Position numbers and translations under genes: made by a program. The notes under the pieces were generated by a model. That model was not told the origin of the DNA. It ran no database searches and saw only the letters and a program-made list of their open reading frames with translations. Shown here in pieces: positions 1 through 9,075 of a DNA stretch of 64,000 bases; position 1 is the stretch's first letter; every line of letters begins with the position of its first letter. This DNA comes from Allobosea sp. AAP35 (lineage in GTDB: Bacteria > Pseudomonadota > Alphaproteobacteria > Rhizobiales > Beijerinckiaceae), in the NCBI RefSeq assembly GCF_001295925.1, contig NZ_LJHQ01000011.1, positions 62,001 through 126,000 of the forward strand. The letters run 5' to 3'.

Positions 1-439
1 CGCCTGGCGGCTGGCCGAGAAGGGGCCGTTCGAGGCGATCGTCTGCATCACGCGCGGCGGGCTGGTGCCGGCGGCGATCATCTGCCGGGAGCTCGGTCTG
101 CGGCTGATCGAGACGGTCTGCGTCGCGAGCTATCACGACTACAAGAACCAGACCGAGCTGAAGGTGCTCAAGGATGTCGCGCCCTCGATCAAGGCGATCG
201 GCGACGGCAAGGGCCAGGGCGTTCTTGTCGTCGATGACCTGACCGACACCGGCAAGACGGCGCGCGTCGTGCGCGAAATGCTGCCCAATGCCCATTTCGC
301 CACGGTCTATGCCAAACCGGCCGGCGTGCCGACGGTCGATACCTTCATCACCGAGGTCAGCCAGGACACCTGGATCTATTTCCCCTGGGATATGGGGCTG
401 GCTTATGTCGAGCCGATCGCCAAGGATCACAAGGGCTGA
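1..439 (+). CDS. gpt: Xanthine-guanine phosphoribosyltransferase (3' part)
   Basis: Transfers phosphoribose from PRPP to xanthine or guanine in purine salvage. The gene enters the window from the left and reads in the frame that starts at base 2, so its start codon is missing. Visible hallmarks are the RGGLVPAAI segment near the left edge and the PRPP-binding loop [13 protein letters not shown] (around 225-264), whose paired Asp residues and Thr-Gly-Lys-Thr end are typical of this family. The C-terminus with the PWDMG stretch resembles alphaproteobacterial Gpt. The stop codon lies inside a 24-bp dyad (434-457). Identification is firm; the base preference between xanthine, guanine and hypoxanthine is not visible here. 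Confidence 0.9.
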   Translation, partial: AWRLAEKGPFEAIVCITRGGLVPAAIICRELGLRLIETVCVASYHDYKNQTELKVLKDVAPSIKAIGDGKGQGVLVVDDLTDTGKTARVVREMLPNAHFATVYAKPAGVPTVDTFITEVSQDTWIYFPWDMGLAYVEPIAKDHKG

Positions 440-457
440 GGACACGTGTCATCAGCC
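434..457. promoter_or_regulatory. 24-bp dyad overlapping the gpt stop codon
   Basis: GGCTGA-g-GACAC is followed directly by its complement GTGTC-a-TCAGCC, with only the g/a pair unmatched. The centre is the palindrome GACACGTGTC (441-450). No T run follows, so a classical intrinsic terminator is not indicated; an operator or an RNA-end hairpin is possible. Confidence 0.5.
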
Positions 458-480
458 GGGATCGTCTGGAGGAGGTCACG

Positions 481-972
481 ATGATCGACACGACGGACCG
501 GCCGAACAGCTTTCCCTGGCCGCCGGTTCTCTACGGCGTGGCTATTCTGATCGCGATGGCGCTTCAGCAGGTCGTTCCGCTGTCCTACCCCGTGGATGGG
601 TCCGGGCTCGGGGGAGCGCTGCACCTTGCCGGGTGGGCTTTCTTCTTGGTCGGCGCCGGCTTCGACATTTTCGCCATGGTGACGATGGCGCGAGCGCGCG
701 CCAACATCCTGCCGCATCGGGCCGCGACCGCGCTGGTCGAGAGCGGCCCCTTCGCGATCAGCCGCAACCCGATCTATTTCGGCAACACGACGATGATGGT
801 CGGTGCGGGGCTGGCCTTCGGCAATCTCTGGCTGATCGTGACCGGCCTGATCGCAGCCGTCCTCGTGCTGAAGCTCGCCATCGAGCGGGAAGAGCGGCAT
901 CTGGAGGCGCTGTTCGGGCCGGCATGGATCGCCTATCGCGCTCGGGTTCGACGCTGGATCGGGCGGCACTGA
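481..972 (+). CDS. Isoprenylcysteine carboxyl methyltransferase-like membrane protein
   Basis: A 163-residue membrane protein of the ICMT/phospholipid methyltransferase superfamily. It has hydrophobic segments at about 13-30, 45-68, 97-115 and 118-135. The family signature is present: a SGPFAISRNPIYFGNT segment (about 86-101) and a C-terminal EERHLEALFG...WIAYRARVRRW block that forms the SAM pocket in relatives. The start is set by a strong GGAGG seven bases before the ATG. The gpt stop is 41 bp upstream. The true methyl acceptor of such bacterial proteins is usually unknown and cannot be deduced here. Confidence 0.8.
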   Translation: MIDTTDRPNSFPWPPVLYGVAILIAMALQQVVPLSYPVDGSGLGGALHLAGWAFFLVGAGFDIFAMVTMARARANILPHRAATALVESGPFAISRNPIYFGNTTMMVGAGLAFGNLWLIVTGLIAAVLVLKLAIEREERHLEALFGPAWIAYRARVRRWIGRH

Positions 973-1171
973 AAGCAGCTCCGCGGTCTTTTGAAAACTC
1001 TCCTCGGTTCTCGGTCAAAGGCCTCACGCCCGCTTGATGCGGCGGCGAGGCACAAAGCGGTCCTTAGAGCGTTGACCGTCATGGAAGCGACGAGGCGCGC
1101 TGCCATCGTCCGATTCTTCCGGCCAGGCGGTCTCGCCTCGTCAGCCTCAGAGCCAGGGATCAAGCAAACCG

Positions 1172-2233
1172 ATGACCGAGCGCGACGGGGTTTCCCGGGT
1201 TCCCGCCCCCTTGATCACCTGGCGGCGCGGCCCGGTTTCGATCGTTGTCGTCTTCGCTGCCTTGGCGCTGTTCCTGGTGCTCTTGCCGGCGACGCTCCTG
1301 ATGATCTTCGCGGGCCTGCTGCTTGCGATCCTGTTCAGGTCCTGCGGTGTCTGGGTCGGCAATCGGCTCTCCGTTGGCCCCGGCTGGGGCGTCGCGATCT
1401 TCCTCCTGTGTGTTCTGCTACTGCTTGGCGGGGGAGGTATGGCCGTCGCGCCCGCCGTCCTGGAGCAGGTCGATCAACTCTGGCGGCAAGTGCCTGAGGC
1501 GGTCGACAGTGTGCGGAAGCGGATCGACACATATGACTGGGCTCGCAACGCGCTCGAACGGCTCAGCCCCGGCAATCTTTGGTCGTCCGAGGCGGGGGGA
1601 GCGGCCACGCAGGCCGTCGGTTCGGCCTTCGGCTCGCTGGGTAACGGCGTCCTGTTGCTGTTCATTGCGCTTTACGGTGCATTCGATCCCGAGACCTATC
1701 GAAAGGGTTTCCTGAAGCTGTTTGCGCCGTCGCGGCGGGCGCAAGCCGAAGTCGTGCTCGCCCGCAGTGTCGATACCTTGCAGAACTGGCTCGTCGCGCA
1801 GTCGATCGCGATGGCCGTCGTGGGCGTGCTGACCGGGCTCGGCCTGTGGCTGATCGGCATCCCGCTGGCCCTGGTGCTGGGGCTGATCGCCGGTCTGCTC
1901 GCCTTCATTCCCAATATCGGGCCGGTCCTGGCGGCGGCCCCCGGCCTTCTGCTTGCCGTGCCTCAAGGCATGAACACGGTTCTGATGGTCCTGGGCGTCT
2001 ATCTCGCGGTTCAGGCGATCGAGAGTTACGTGGTCACGCCGATCGTTCAGAAAGAGAAGGTCTCGCTGCCCCCTGTGCTGGTGATCTGCACGCAGCTGGC
2101 CTTCGGCACGCTGTTTGGGCTGATCGGCCTTGCGCTCGCCACGCCTATCACCGCGCTCTCATTGCAGCTCATCAACGATCTCTACGTCGGGAAATATCTT
2201 GAACGAGAGGAGATCGCGACCGGGGAACCCTGA
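1172..2233 (+). CDS. AI-2E family (TqsA/PerM-like) transporter
   Basis: A 353-residue polytopic inner-membrane protein. Two or three helices lie near the N-terminus (about 22-50 and 70-90), then a soluble stretch (about 95-155), then a hydrophobic second half with the family-typical FIPNIGPVLAAAPG segment (about 245-258) and a following EsYVVTPiVQKEKVSLPPV block (about 285-303). This order is characteristic of the AI-2E transporter family (formerly UPF0118). Substrates in the family range from AI-2 to sodium/proton exchange, so the cargo is unknown. The ribosome-binding site is weak. The next gene faces it from the right. Confidence 0.85.
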   Translation: MTERDGVSRVPAPLITWRRGPVSIVVVFAALALFLVLLPATLLMIFAGLLLAILFRSCGVWVGNRLSVGPGWGVAIFLLCVLLLLGGGGMAVAPAVLEQVDQLWRQVPEAVDSVRKRIDTYDWARNALERLSPGNLWSSEAGGAATQAVGSAFGSLGNGVLLLFIALYGAFDPETYRKGFLKLFAPSRRAQAEVVLARSVDTLQNWLVAQSIAMAVVGVLTGLGLWLIGIPLALVLGLIAGLLAFIPNIGPVLAAAPGLLLAVPQGMNTVLMVLGVYLAVQAIESYVVTPIVQKEKVSLPPVLVICTQLAFGTLFGLIGLALATPITALSLQLINDLYVGKYLEREEIATGEP

Positions 2234-2266
2234 GATATTCGGCGGCCGGCCCGCTCCTGCCGGTTC

Positions 2267-3208
2267 TTAGCGCGCCCGCAACGCCACGCTCATGCCCGCG
2301 ATCACCAGCAGCATGCCTGCGATCTCTATGCCGGAGGGGTACTCGCCGAGCAACGCCACGCCTGCTAGCGCAGTCACGACGGGGTTGAGCGGCAGGAACA
2401 GTGTCGCGCGTGCCGCACCCAGCAGTTCCACTGATTTTGTGTAGAGAAACAGCGCCCCGACACCGACGAGCGCGCCCTGATAGAGCGCCTGCAGCGCGAT
2501 CGCCGGCCAGGCTGAGTCGCCGAGCCGCATCGGCATGGTCAGCGCGAAAACCGGCAGGATCAAAAGCGAGAGCAGGCAGGTCGCGATCGTGACGTCGATG
2601 GCGTCGCAGCCCCAGCGCCGCGCCAGCAGGCCGAAGACCGACCACATCACGGCATTGGCAACGAAAAGCAGATCGCCGATCCAGGCGCTCTCCTGCGGCC
2701 TGCTGGACCCAAAGGTCTCCCAGCCGAAGGCGGCAATTCCGGCGAGCACAAGCGAAAGCCCCAGCATGCGCCAGAGGCCGGGGCGCTCGCCCATCACCGC
2801 GAAGGCCAGCGCCACCGTCATCACCGGGATCAGGCCGGGCACGATCACCGAGGCGTGCAGGGCCGGGGCAAAGGTGGCGCCGCCGACCAGGACCAGCGCA
2901 TAGGGCGCGCCGGCCAGCGCGGTCAGAATCAGCGCGCGCCGCCAGCCGAGCGCACCCACGGGGAAGGGCCGCATCCGCCGCAGTGCCAGCGGCAGCAGCA
3001 ACAGCGAGGCGACGGCGAAGCGAAGAATCGTGACGTCGGCCGCGCTCAGGCCATCGGCGACGGACTGGCGCGAGACGACGGCCTGCACGCCCCAGATCAG
3101 GCTGGTCAGCAGGCCGCAGCCGAGGCCGAGCCAGAGCCGGCGGCGCGCCAGCGGGGCGGCGGAAGAGGTAAAGTCTGACACGAGGGGCTTTCGCGAGACG
3201 GGGAGCAC
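2267..3208 (-). CDS. EamA-type DMT family exporter
   Basis: A 313-residue protein with about ten hydrophobic helices in two EamA repeats (about 25-155 and 165-310), the usual size and build of drug/metabolite transporter family permeases. Annotated from a GTG; a second in-frame GTG at 3181 is an alternative, and neither has a clear ribosome-binding site. It is last in a leftward cluster with rutB and an M20 amidohydrolase, so it may export or import a product of that breakdown route (inference). DMT substrates cannot be read from sequence. Confidence 0.82.
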   Translation of the reverse strand: MLPVSRKPLVSDFTSSAAPLARRRLWLGLGCGLLTSLIWGVQAVVSRQSVADGLSAADVTILRFAVASLLLLPLALRRMRPFPVGALGWRRALILTALAGAPYALVLVGGATFAPALHASVIVPGLIPVMTVALAFAVMGERPGLWRMLGLSLVLAGIAAFGWETFGSSRPQESAWIGDLLFVANAVMWSVFGLLARRWGCDAIDVTIATCLLSLLILPVFALTMPMRLGDSAWPAIALQALYQGALVGVGALFLYTKSVELLGAARATLFLPLNPVVTALAGVALLGEYPSGIEIAGMLLVIAGMSVALRAR

Positions 3209-3301
3209 GGACCGACCCGACGGGTGGCGCCCGCTGCTATGCGAGCCGGGGCGCCGCCGGGCAAGGGGCGCCGACGCCGATGCGGCCCTTGCGTCCCGCG
3301 C

Positions 3302-4504
3302 TCAGCCGGCGAGGAAGCGCTCTGCGGCGCTGTGCAGCACCTGGACGCCGAGCGCCAGATCCTCGTCCTTCGTGTCCTCGCTCCAGTGATGCGAGATGCC
3401 GCCGATCGAGGGGACGAAGAGCATCGAGGCCGGCATCTTGCGGGCGATGACCTGCGCGTCATGGCCGGCGCCCGAGGGCATGATCTGCCAGGCGCCCGGC
3501 GCGATGTCCTGCGCCGCGTCCGAGAGGCACCGCATCATCTGCGGATCGCACAGCGCCGGCACTGCCTTGGAGACGGATGATAGCGTGATCTTGCAGCGCT
3601 CGCGGCGGTTGGCCTCCTGGACCAGCATCTTCAGCCCGGCTTCGAGCCGCTCCAGCACCGGCACCGAAACGTCGCGGAACTGGAACAGGATCTCGGCGCG
3701 CCCGGGGATGATGTTGGGCGCGTCCGGCTCAAGGCGAAAACGCCCCGTGGTCCAGGTCGTGCGTTCGCCGACGATGCGCGGGAACTCGGCATCGATCGCG
3801 GCGAGTAGGCGCACGGCGCTCAGGCCTGCGTCGCGGCGTTCGGCCATGCTGGTGCCGCCGGCATGGTCCTGCTGGCCCTCGACCACGATCCGCCATTGCC
3901 AGATCGCGACGATGCCGGTGACGACGCCGAGCCTCAGGCCCGCAGCCTCGAGCTGCGTGCCCTGCTCGATATGCATCTCGTAATAGCCCTTGTAGCGTTC
4001 GATCTCGAGCGGCCGGCGCGGGAGGCCTTCGAGCCCGGCCGCGCGCAGGGCGTCGCGCAAAGGCGTGCCGTCGGTGCGGTTGCGGGCGCCGTCGATCGCC
4101 GCCTCGCTCAAATCGCCGATCGCCGAGCGGCTGCCGGGCAGGCTGAGGCTGAAATGGCCCTCCTCATCGGCGAAGGCGCAGACATCGACCGGGAGACCCG
4201 CCCGCGCCAGCGCGACGCCGGCTACGACGCCGAGCGCGCCGTCGAGCCAGCCGGCTTCGTTCTGCGATTCGATATGGCTGCCGACCAGGAGATGGGGGCC
4301 TTCGCCGCGATGACGCCCGAAGACATTGCCGATGCCGTCGATTTCGGCGTCGAGCCCGCATTGCGTCAGCTTCGCGATCAGCCAGCGGCGGGCCTCCATG
4401 TCGTGGGGTGAATAGGTCGGGCGGTGGACGCCGGTCTTGAAGGTGCCGATCGCGCGCAGTTCATAGAGATCCCGCAGGAAGGCGTCGGTATCGACGGTCG
4501 GCAT
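3302..4504 (-). CDS. M20 family Zn-dependent amidohydrolase (carbamoyl/allantoate type)
   Basis: A 400-residue dinuclear zinc hydrolase of the N-carbamoyl-amino-acid hydrolase/allantoate amidohydrolase group. Metal-binding hallmarks seen are GSHIESQNEAGWLDGALG (about 76-93, canonical GSHxDSxxxGGxxDG), FADEEGHFS (about 111-119) and an EMHIEQG segment (about 175-181) that supplies a metal ligand and substrate contact in relatives. A C-terminal HDA segment near 345 fits the last ligand. The small dimerisation domain (about 200-310) interrupts the catalytic one, as usual. It follows rutB by 45 bp on the same strand, suggesting it cleaves a ureido compound in the same route. Exact substrate not determinable. 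Confidence 0.85.
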   Translation of the reverse strand: MPTVDTDAFLRDLYELRAIGTFKTGVHRPTYSPHDMEARRWLIAKLTQCGLDAEIDGIGNVFGRHRGEGPHLLVGSHIESQNEAGWLDGALGVVAGVALARAGLPVDVCAFADEEGHFSLSLPGSRSAIGDLSEAAIDGARNRTDGTPLRDALRAAGLEGLPRRPLEIERYKGYYEMHIEQGTQLEAAGLRLGVVTGIVAIWQWRIVVEGQQDHAGGTSMAERRDAGLSAVRLLAAIDAEFPRIVGERTTWTTGRFRLEPDAPNIIPGRAEILFQFRDVSVPVLERLEAGLKMLVQEANRRERCKITLSSVSKAVPALCDPQMMRCLSDAAQDIAPGAWQIMPSGAGHDAQVIARKMPASMLFVPSIGGISHHWSEDTKDEDLALGVQVLHSAAERFLAG

Positions 4505-4549
4505 GGCTGGCTCGCTTTCAGGACAGGCGGGGAGGCGAGGGGCAAGTGC

Positions 4550-5290
4550 TCAGGCGGGTGGCTGCTGACCGACGGCGCCGGCGAAGTCGGCGACGGTCGA
4601 GACCCAGCCGAAGAAGGTCTCGATGTTGTAGATGGCCGCCCTCTGGGCGAAGTCGGGCCCGGCTGCGTGGGTGGCATCCTCCAGCACGACGCTGAAATAT
4701 TCGAGATGGAAGGCGTCGCGAAGCGAGGATTCGACGCAGACATTGGTGGCGATGCCGGTAAAGACGAGGGTGCGAATGCCGCGCGCCCGCAGGACGCTGT
4801 CGATATTGGTGTTGAAGAAGACGCTGTAGCGCGGCTTGGGGATGACGATATCGCCCGGCTGCGGGGTGAGCGCATCGACGATGGCGTAGTCCCAGCCGCC
4901 CTTGGCGAGAAGCTGCCCCTGCAGTTCGGGCTTGCGGCGCATGGTCTTGAGCGCGTTGGATTTGTGCCAGTTCGGCGAACCCGGCCCTCCCGCTTCGTGG
5001 TAGCCGTCGTCCCAGCCGTTCTGCAGGAAGATCACCGGGATGCCCGCCTGCCGGGCCGCCGCCACCGCGACCGCGACATTGCGGATCACCGGCGCGGCGC
5101 CGGCAACGTCGAACCCGGCGAGATCCAGATAGCCGCCGGGCGACGCGTAGGCGTTCTGCATGTCGACGACGATCAGGGCGGTCCGCGCGGTGTCCAGCCG
5201 AAGCGGCTCGGGGCGGGCCGGTAGCACCACCGATGCCGGCGCAGTGTGGTTGCCGGTCGCGTCGGCAAGTGGTGAGGGCAGGCCAGGCAT
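4550..5290 (-). CDS. rutB: Ureidoacrylate amidohydrolase RutB-like (isochorismatase fold)
   Basis: A 246-residue cysteine hydrolase. RutB splits ureidoacrylate (or its peracid) to carbamate and aminoacrylate in the Rut pyrimidine-degradation route. The triad is visible: Asp43 in VVDMQNAY, Lys152 in PKPRYS and Cys185 in [10 protein letters not shown]. RutB-like stretches such as [18 protein letters not shown] and [10 protein letters not shown] make it closer to RutB than to generic isochorismatases. I start it at the ATG ending at 5290, which has GGAG seven bases upstream; a longer reading back to 5524 would run through the ppc promoter region. RutA, RutC, RutD and RutF are not in the window, so the source of its substrate is unclear. 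Confidence 0.85.
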   Translation of the reverse strand: MPGLPSPLADATGNHTAPASVVLPARPEPLRLDTARTALIVVDMQNAYASPGGYLDLAGFDVAGAAPVIRNVAVAVAAARQAGIPVIFLQNGWDDGYHEAGGPGSPNWHKSNALKTMRRKPELQGQLLAKGGWDYAIVDALTPQPGDIVIPKPRYSVFFNTNIDSVLRARGIRTLVFTGIATNVCVESSLRDAFHLEYFSVVLEDATHAAGPDFAQRAAIYNIETFFGWVSTVADFAGAVGQQPPA

Positions 5291-5475
5291 GGTCGTTCTC
5301 CGGCACGGTATCGGCGCAAGGGATTGGGGCAAGGGCATCGCTTTCGGGTCCCGTTGGGACCTCGCTGCGCTGCCGCGCCCCTTGGCGGTCCAGCAAGAGA
5401 TATGCCGTTGCACCGCGCACCGCACTTTCCTTTCCGGTCTAAAACTTGCCTGATCCGAAACGGGAGGCGTGCGCC

Positions 5476-8307
5476 ATGAACGACTGGATTGAGGCTCCAA
5501 TGGCCGGCGGCGCGACCCCGGCACTGGCTGCCGCTCTGCGCAGCGAGATTCTGCAAGCCCGCAGCGATGCCCGCGACGACCCCTTTGGCAATCCGGTGCT
5601 GCGGGTGACGCTCTGGCTGACGCGGCGGATGGATCGCGGCGAGCTCGACGTCGCGGCCGCCGGGGAACTGGTGCGGCTGCTCGGGCGCGAGGCGCTGCGG
5701 CAGCGGGCGGGGCGTGTCGCGGCCTATGTCGGCCTGGAGGGCGATGGCGAGCAGGCTTTTGCGACCCTTGCCGAGGCGCAGGCGGATGCGGCTGCGGCGC
5801 AGGCCGACCCCTTCGAAAGCTTCAAGGCCAATGTCGAGCGCGTGCGCTTTGCCGCCGTCTTCACGGCCCATCCGACCTTCGGCATGAGCCGCAAACTGGC
5901 GCATGCGCTGGCCGACCTTGCTTCAGGTGGCCGTTCCGGCAACAGCGTGATCGACGACCCGGCACTGTCCTTCCGGCCAGACGGCAAGATCACCCTGCAG
6001 GACGAGTTCGAACAGGCGCGCTACGCGGTGCGCCAGGCGCGCGATGCGATCGACGCGCTGAACGCCGCCATGCTGGGCGCCGCCCGCGAACGCTGGCCGG
6101 AGCGCTGGGCGCAGCTTGCGCCGCGTCCGGTGATCCTGGGCTCCTGGGTCGGCTGCGACACGGATGGGCGCACCGATATCGGCTGGTGGGACACGCTGCG
6201 CTACCGGCTGGAATCGAAGCAGGGCCAGTTTTCCCGCATCCTGGAAAAGCTGCCCGAAACGGCGGCGACGACCGGTGTACGTGATCTGGTGGGCGGCGCG
6301 CTGTCCGCCGTTGACCGGCAGCTTGCGCTGGCACCGCCGATCACCTCGCAGCCGACGCTGCAGGCCCTGCAGGCCTTCGCGCTTTCGCTGGTCAAAGAGC
6401 GCGAGGCGGCACTGCCCGAGGCCTCGCGGCTGATCGCGGCGCTGGATCAGGCGCTGTCGATCTCCGACGACGATGCGACGACGATGGCGCTGTGCCTGGT
6501 CAAGGCGGGCTGCGTCGCGCATGGCGTCTCGATCGCGCTGCCGCATTTCCGGCTCAACGCCTCGCAGCTCCACAATGCGATGCGCGCCGTCATTCCGCTT
6601 GACGAGGAGCCGACCCAGCCGGCGCAGCGGCGGGCCTTCCTGAGCGCGGTCAATGCCGCCCTCGCCAAGGTCGCGCCGATCGCGATCGATTTCGGGGCGC
6701 TGGCGGCCGAGCGCGCCTCGGCGACGCGCATGCTGATGACGATCGCGCAGATCGTGAAGCATGTCGACGGCACAAAGGCCGTGCGCTTTCTGGTGGCCGA
6801 AACCGAGACCGGCTACACCCTGCTCTGCGCGCTCTGGCTCGCCAGCCGCTTCGGCATCGCCGACCGGGTCGAGATCTCGCCTTTGTTCGAGACGGAAGAC
6901 GCGCTGGAGCAGGGGCCGCGCATCATCGACGAGGCGCTGCGCAGCCCGCATTTCCGCGCCTATCTCAAGCGCCATGGCCGCTTCTGCATCCAGTTCGGCT
7001 ATTCCGATTCCGGGCGCTATATCGGGCAGGTCGCCGCGACCTTCTGGATCGAGCGGCTGCGCATCCGCATCTGCGAGCTGCTGGTCCGCTACGACCTCGC
7101 CGATGTCGAGCTCGTCATCTTCGACACCCATGGCGAATCCGCCGGTCGGGGCGCTCATCCCGGCAGTCTTGCCGACCGCCTGGCCTATCTCGAACCGGCC
7201 TGGGCGCGGGCGGCCTTCGCCAAGGCCGGCGTCAAGACGGTGCGCGAGACCAGCTTCCAGGGCAGCGACGGCTATATGCTGTTCGGCACGCCGAAGCTCG
7301 CCGCCGCAACGATCGGGCGGATCGCGGCGGCCGTGCTTGCCCCCGCCGACCAGCCGGTTGCCGACCCGATTTATGACGAGCCGGATTTCGCGACCGAGTT
7401 CTTCCAGACCGTGCGCGAGGAGATGACGGCGCTGGTCGACGATCCCGGCTATGCCGCGCTGATCGGCACCTTTGGCCCCTCGCTGCTCGACAAGACGGGC
7501 TCGCGCCCCGCCGCCCGTCAAAGCGATGCGGGCGGGCCGACGCGTATCCGGCACCCGCGCGAATTGCGCGCCATCCCCAACAACGCGATCCTGCAGCAGC
7601 TCGGCTGGCTGGCCAACAGCGTGCACGGCATCGGCCAAGCGGCGTCGCGCGCGCCGGACCTGTTCAACGCGATGCGCGAGCGCTCCGACCGTTTTGACCG
7701 GGCCTACCGTCTCGCCGAGCATGCCATGGCTGCCAGCGATCTCGACGTGCTGCGGGCCTATCTCGACACGCTCGACCCCGGAAGCTGGTTCGACCGGGCG
7801 CGGCGCACAGCCAAGGAAGGCCGCCGCGACGAGTTGCTCGCGGTCGGGGAAGCACTTTCGCGACTGGAACTGGCTCCGGCGCTGCGGCGCCTGTTCTGGC
7901 GGTTGTCATCGGATGCGCTGAAACTGAAGGTCGCGGCCGGCGTCACCCCGGAGATGCCGGTGCGGCTGGTGGCGCTGCATGCGCTGCGGCTGGCGGCGAT
8001 GCACGGCATCTGGCTGCTTGCCCGCCATATCCCGGATTTCCGGCCCAATGCCGGGCTGACGCGAGAGGCGCTGATGGAGCGGCTGCTGCAACTCGACGTG
8101 CCCGCCTGCCTTGCCCTGCTCGGCGAAATCTTCCCGCTCAAGCCCGATCCGACGATCGGACTTGATTTTGGCGAGCCGCCTGGCCCGCGCGAGGCCGGCA
8201 CCTATGAAGCGCTGCACCGCGACGTGATCGCGCCGATGCAGGCCCTGTTCGAGCTGATGCGCGAGATATCCGGTGCGATCCAGCACGAGATCGGGGCGTT
8301 CGGGTAA
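5476..8307 (+). CDS. Phosphoenolpyruvate carboxylase-like protein, divergent
   Basis: A 943-residue PEPC-superfamily protein, close to the usual length. PEPC makes oxaloacetate from PEP and bicarbonate. Retained features: His132 in TAHPT, Glu472 in PLFET, Asp511 in GYSDS and Arg558 in AGRG, matching catalytic and metal-site positions of the family. Changed features: TAHPTF instead of TAHPTE, GCDTDG (Thr229) where GGDRDG has Arg, SGRYIG where SAKDAG has Lys, DTHGES where HGRGG is usual, and no C-terminal QNTG (it ends GAFG). Family membership is clear; carboxylase activity is not assured. The ATG at 5476 is chosen over one at 5446 because GGGAGG lies eight bases upstream. Divergent from rutB. 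Confidence 0.75.
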   Translation: MNDWIEAPMAGGATPALAAALRSEILQARSDARDDPFGNPVLRVTLWLTRRMDRGELDVAAAGELVRLLGREALRQRAGRVAAYVGLEGDGEQAFATLAEAQADAAAAQADPFESFKANVERVRFAAVFTAHPTFGMSRKLAHALADLASGGRSGNSVIDDPALSFRPDGKITLQDEFEQARYAVRQARDAIDALNAAMLGAARERWPERWAQLAPRPVILGSWVGCDTDGRTDIGWWDTLRYRLESKQGQFSRILEKLPETAATTGVRDLVGGALSAVDRQLALAPPITSQPTLQALQAFALSLVKEREAALPEASRLIAALDQALSISDDDATTMALCLVKAGCVAHGVSIALPHFRLNASQLHNAMRAVIPLDEEPTQPAQRRAFLSAVNAALAKVAPIAIDFGALAAERASATRMLMTIAQIVKHVDGTKAVRFLVAETETGYTLLCALWLASRFGIADRVEISPLFETEDALEQGPRIIDEALRSPHFRAYLKRHGRFCIQFGYSDSGRYIGQVAATFWIERLRIRICELLVRYDLADVELVIFDTHGESAGRGAHPGSLADRLAYLEPAWARAAFAKAGVKTVRETSFQGSDGYMLFGTPKLAAATIGRIAAAVLAPADQPVADPIYDEPDFATEFFQTVREEMTALVDDPGYAALIGTFGPSLLDKTGSRPAARQSDAGGPTRIRHPRELRAIPNNAILQQLGWLANSVHGIGQAASRAPDLFNAMRERSDRFDRAYRLAEHAMAASDLDVLRAYLDTLDPGSWFDRARRTAKEGRRDELLAVGEALSRLELAPALRRLFWRLSSDALKLKVAAGVTPEMPVRLVALHALRLAAMHGIWLLARHIPDFRPNAGLTREALMERLLQLDVPACLALLGEIFPLKPDPTIGLDFGEPPGPREAGTYEALHRDVIAPMQALFELMREISGAIQHEIGAFG

Positions 8308-8326
8308 GGCCAGAAGTGGTCTCTTC

Positions 8327-8824
8327 TCAGTGGCCGTACATGGCTCTGACGCGTGGATGCAAGCCGGGTTCGAAGGGGTCGTGGGGACCCAGCGTCGCGA
8401 TCCGTGTGGCGTCGACGGCGGTCGTCAGTTCCACCTGCCATGCCCCCTGGCCCGGTCTGTAGCCGAAGGCGTCGCTCTTGCGGTCACTTTTTAGCCTCAG
8501 CCCGTCGACAAGCGTGGTATAGCCTCTGACATTGAAGCCGTCCTCGGAGGGCAGATTATTGAGCCGGTAAATGTCGGCGCCGCCCGCGAGCTGCCCGGTC
8601 CTGAGCCCGAGCGCCAACTCCATGTCCCTTGGCGTCATGCCGCTGATATGCGTTAGCAGCGTAATGTAGCCCGAAACTTTTGGCGTGACCTCGGCTCGCG
8701 CCTTCACCTTCAAAAGGTTATAGGCGCCCCATTTGAGCATCCACGCATAATTCGATTCTCGCGCCGCCTTGGAATTCTGTAATGCCCGCGTTTCTGCGCT
8801 GCCTACGAAATCGTCGCTCACCAT
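8327..8824 (-). CDS. Hypothetical protein, orphan
   Basis: About 165 residues, not recognised. It is soluble, with no signal peptide or membrane segment, and has a mixed charged composition. Local stretches are YAWMLKWGAYNLLKVKARAE near the N-terminus, LRTGQLAGGADIYRLNN in the middle and GPHDPFEPGLHPRVRAMYGH at the end. Its codon use is more AT-tolerant than its neighbours, and the 250 bp upstream are unusually AT-rich, consistent with acquired DNA. The start is uncertain: ATG at 8824 is very close to GGGAGG, and the next codon, GTG, has better spacing. It converges with the PEPC-like gene. Confidence 0.5.
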   Translation of the reverse strand: MVSDDFVGSAETRALQNSKAARESNYAWMLKWGAYNLLKVKARAEVTPKVSGYITLLTHISGMTPRDMELALGLRTGQLAGGADIYRLNNLPSEDGFNVRGYTTLVDGLRLKSDRKSDAFGYRPGQGAWQVELTTAVDATRIATLGPHDPFEPGLHPRVRAMYGH

Positions 8825-9075
8825 CGCCTCCCTGACGATCCTTTTTGAAAGCACGGACGAGCATAGACCAGTTGTACGACAAGCCGATAGACAGCGGTTG
8901 AATCCCGACCAAAAAATATTTGGTGGATACACCTTTACTGCGTAGATTTCTCTCCTCCCTCTTGGTCATTGCGTGAGGTGAAGTGCCGGCTGCGGCTGGA
9001 TCGCCAATGTTGTAATGCGCGGTTTGGGGCTTAGGTTGGCACAAGAGGAAACGCCAGCCGGGAGCCGAGCCAAGC

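Noticed and set aside
5923-7722. A 599-codon open frame on the minus strand across the PEPC-like gene
   Set aside because: Antisense to a clear coding gene, without family features; a GC-rich shadow.
8308-8340. Hairpin between the PEPC-like gene and the orphan gene
   Set aside because: The GGCC...GGCC and GAAG...CTTC pairings are interrupted and no T run follows, so I do not list it as a terminator.
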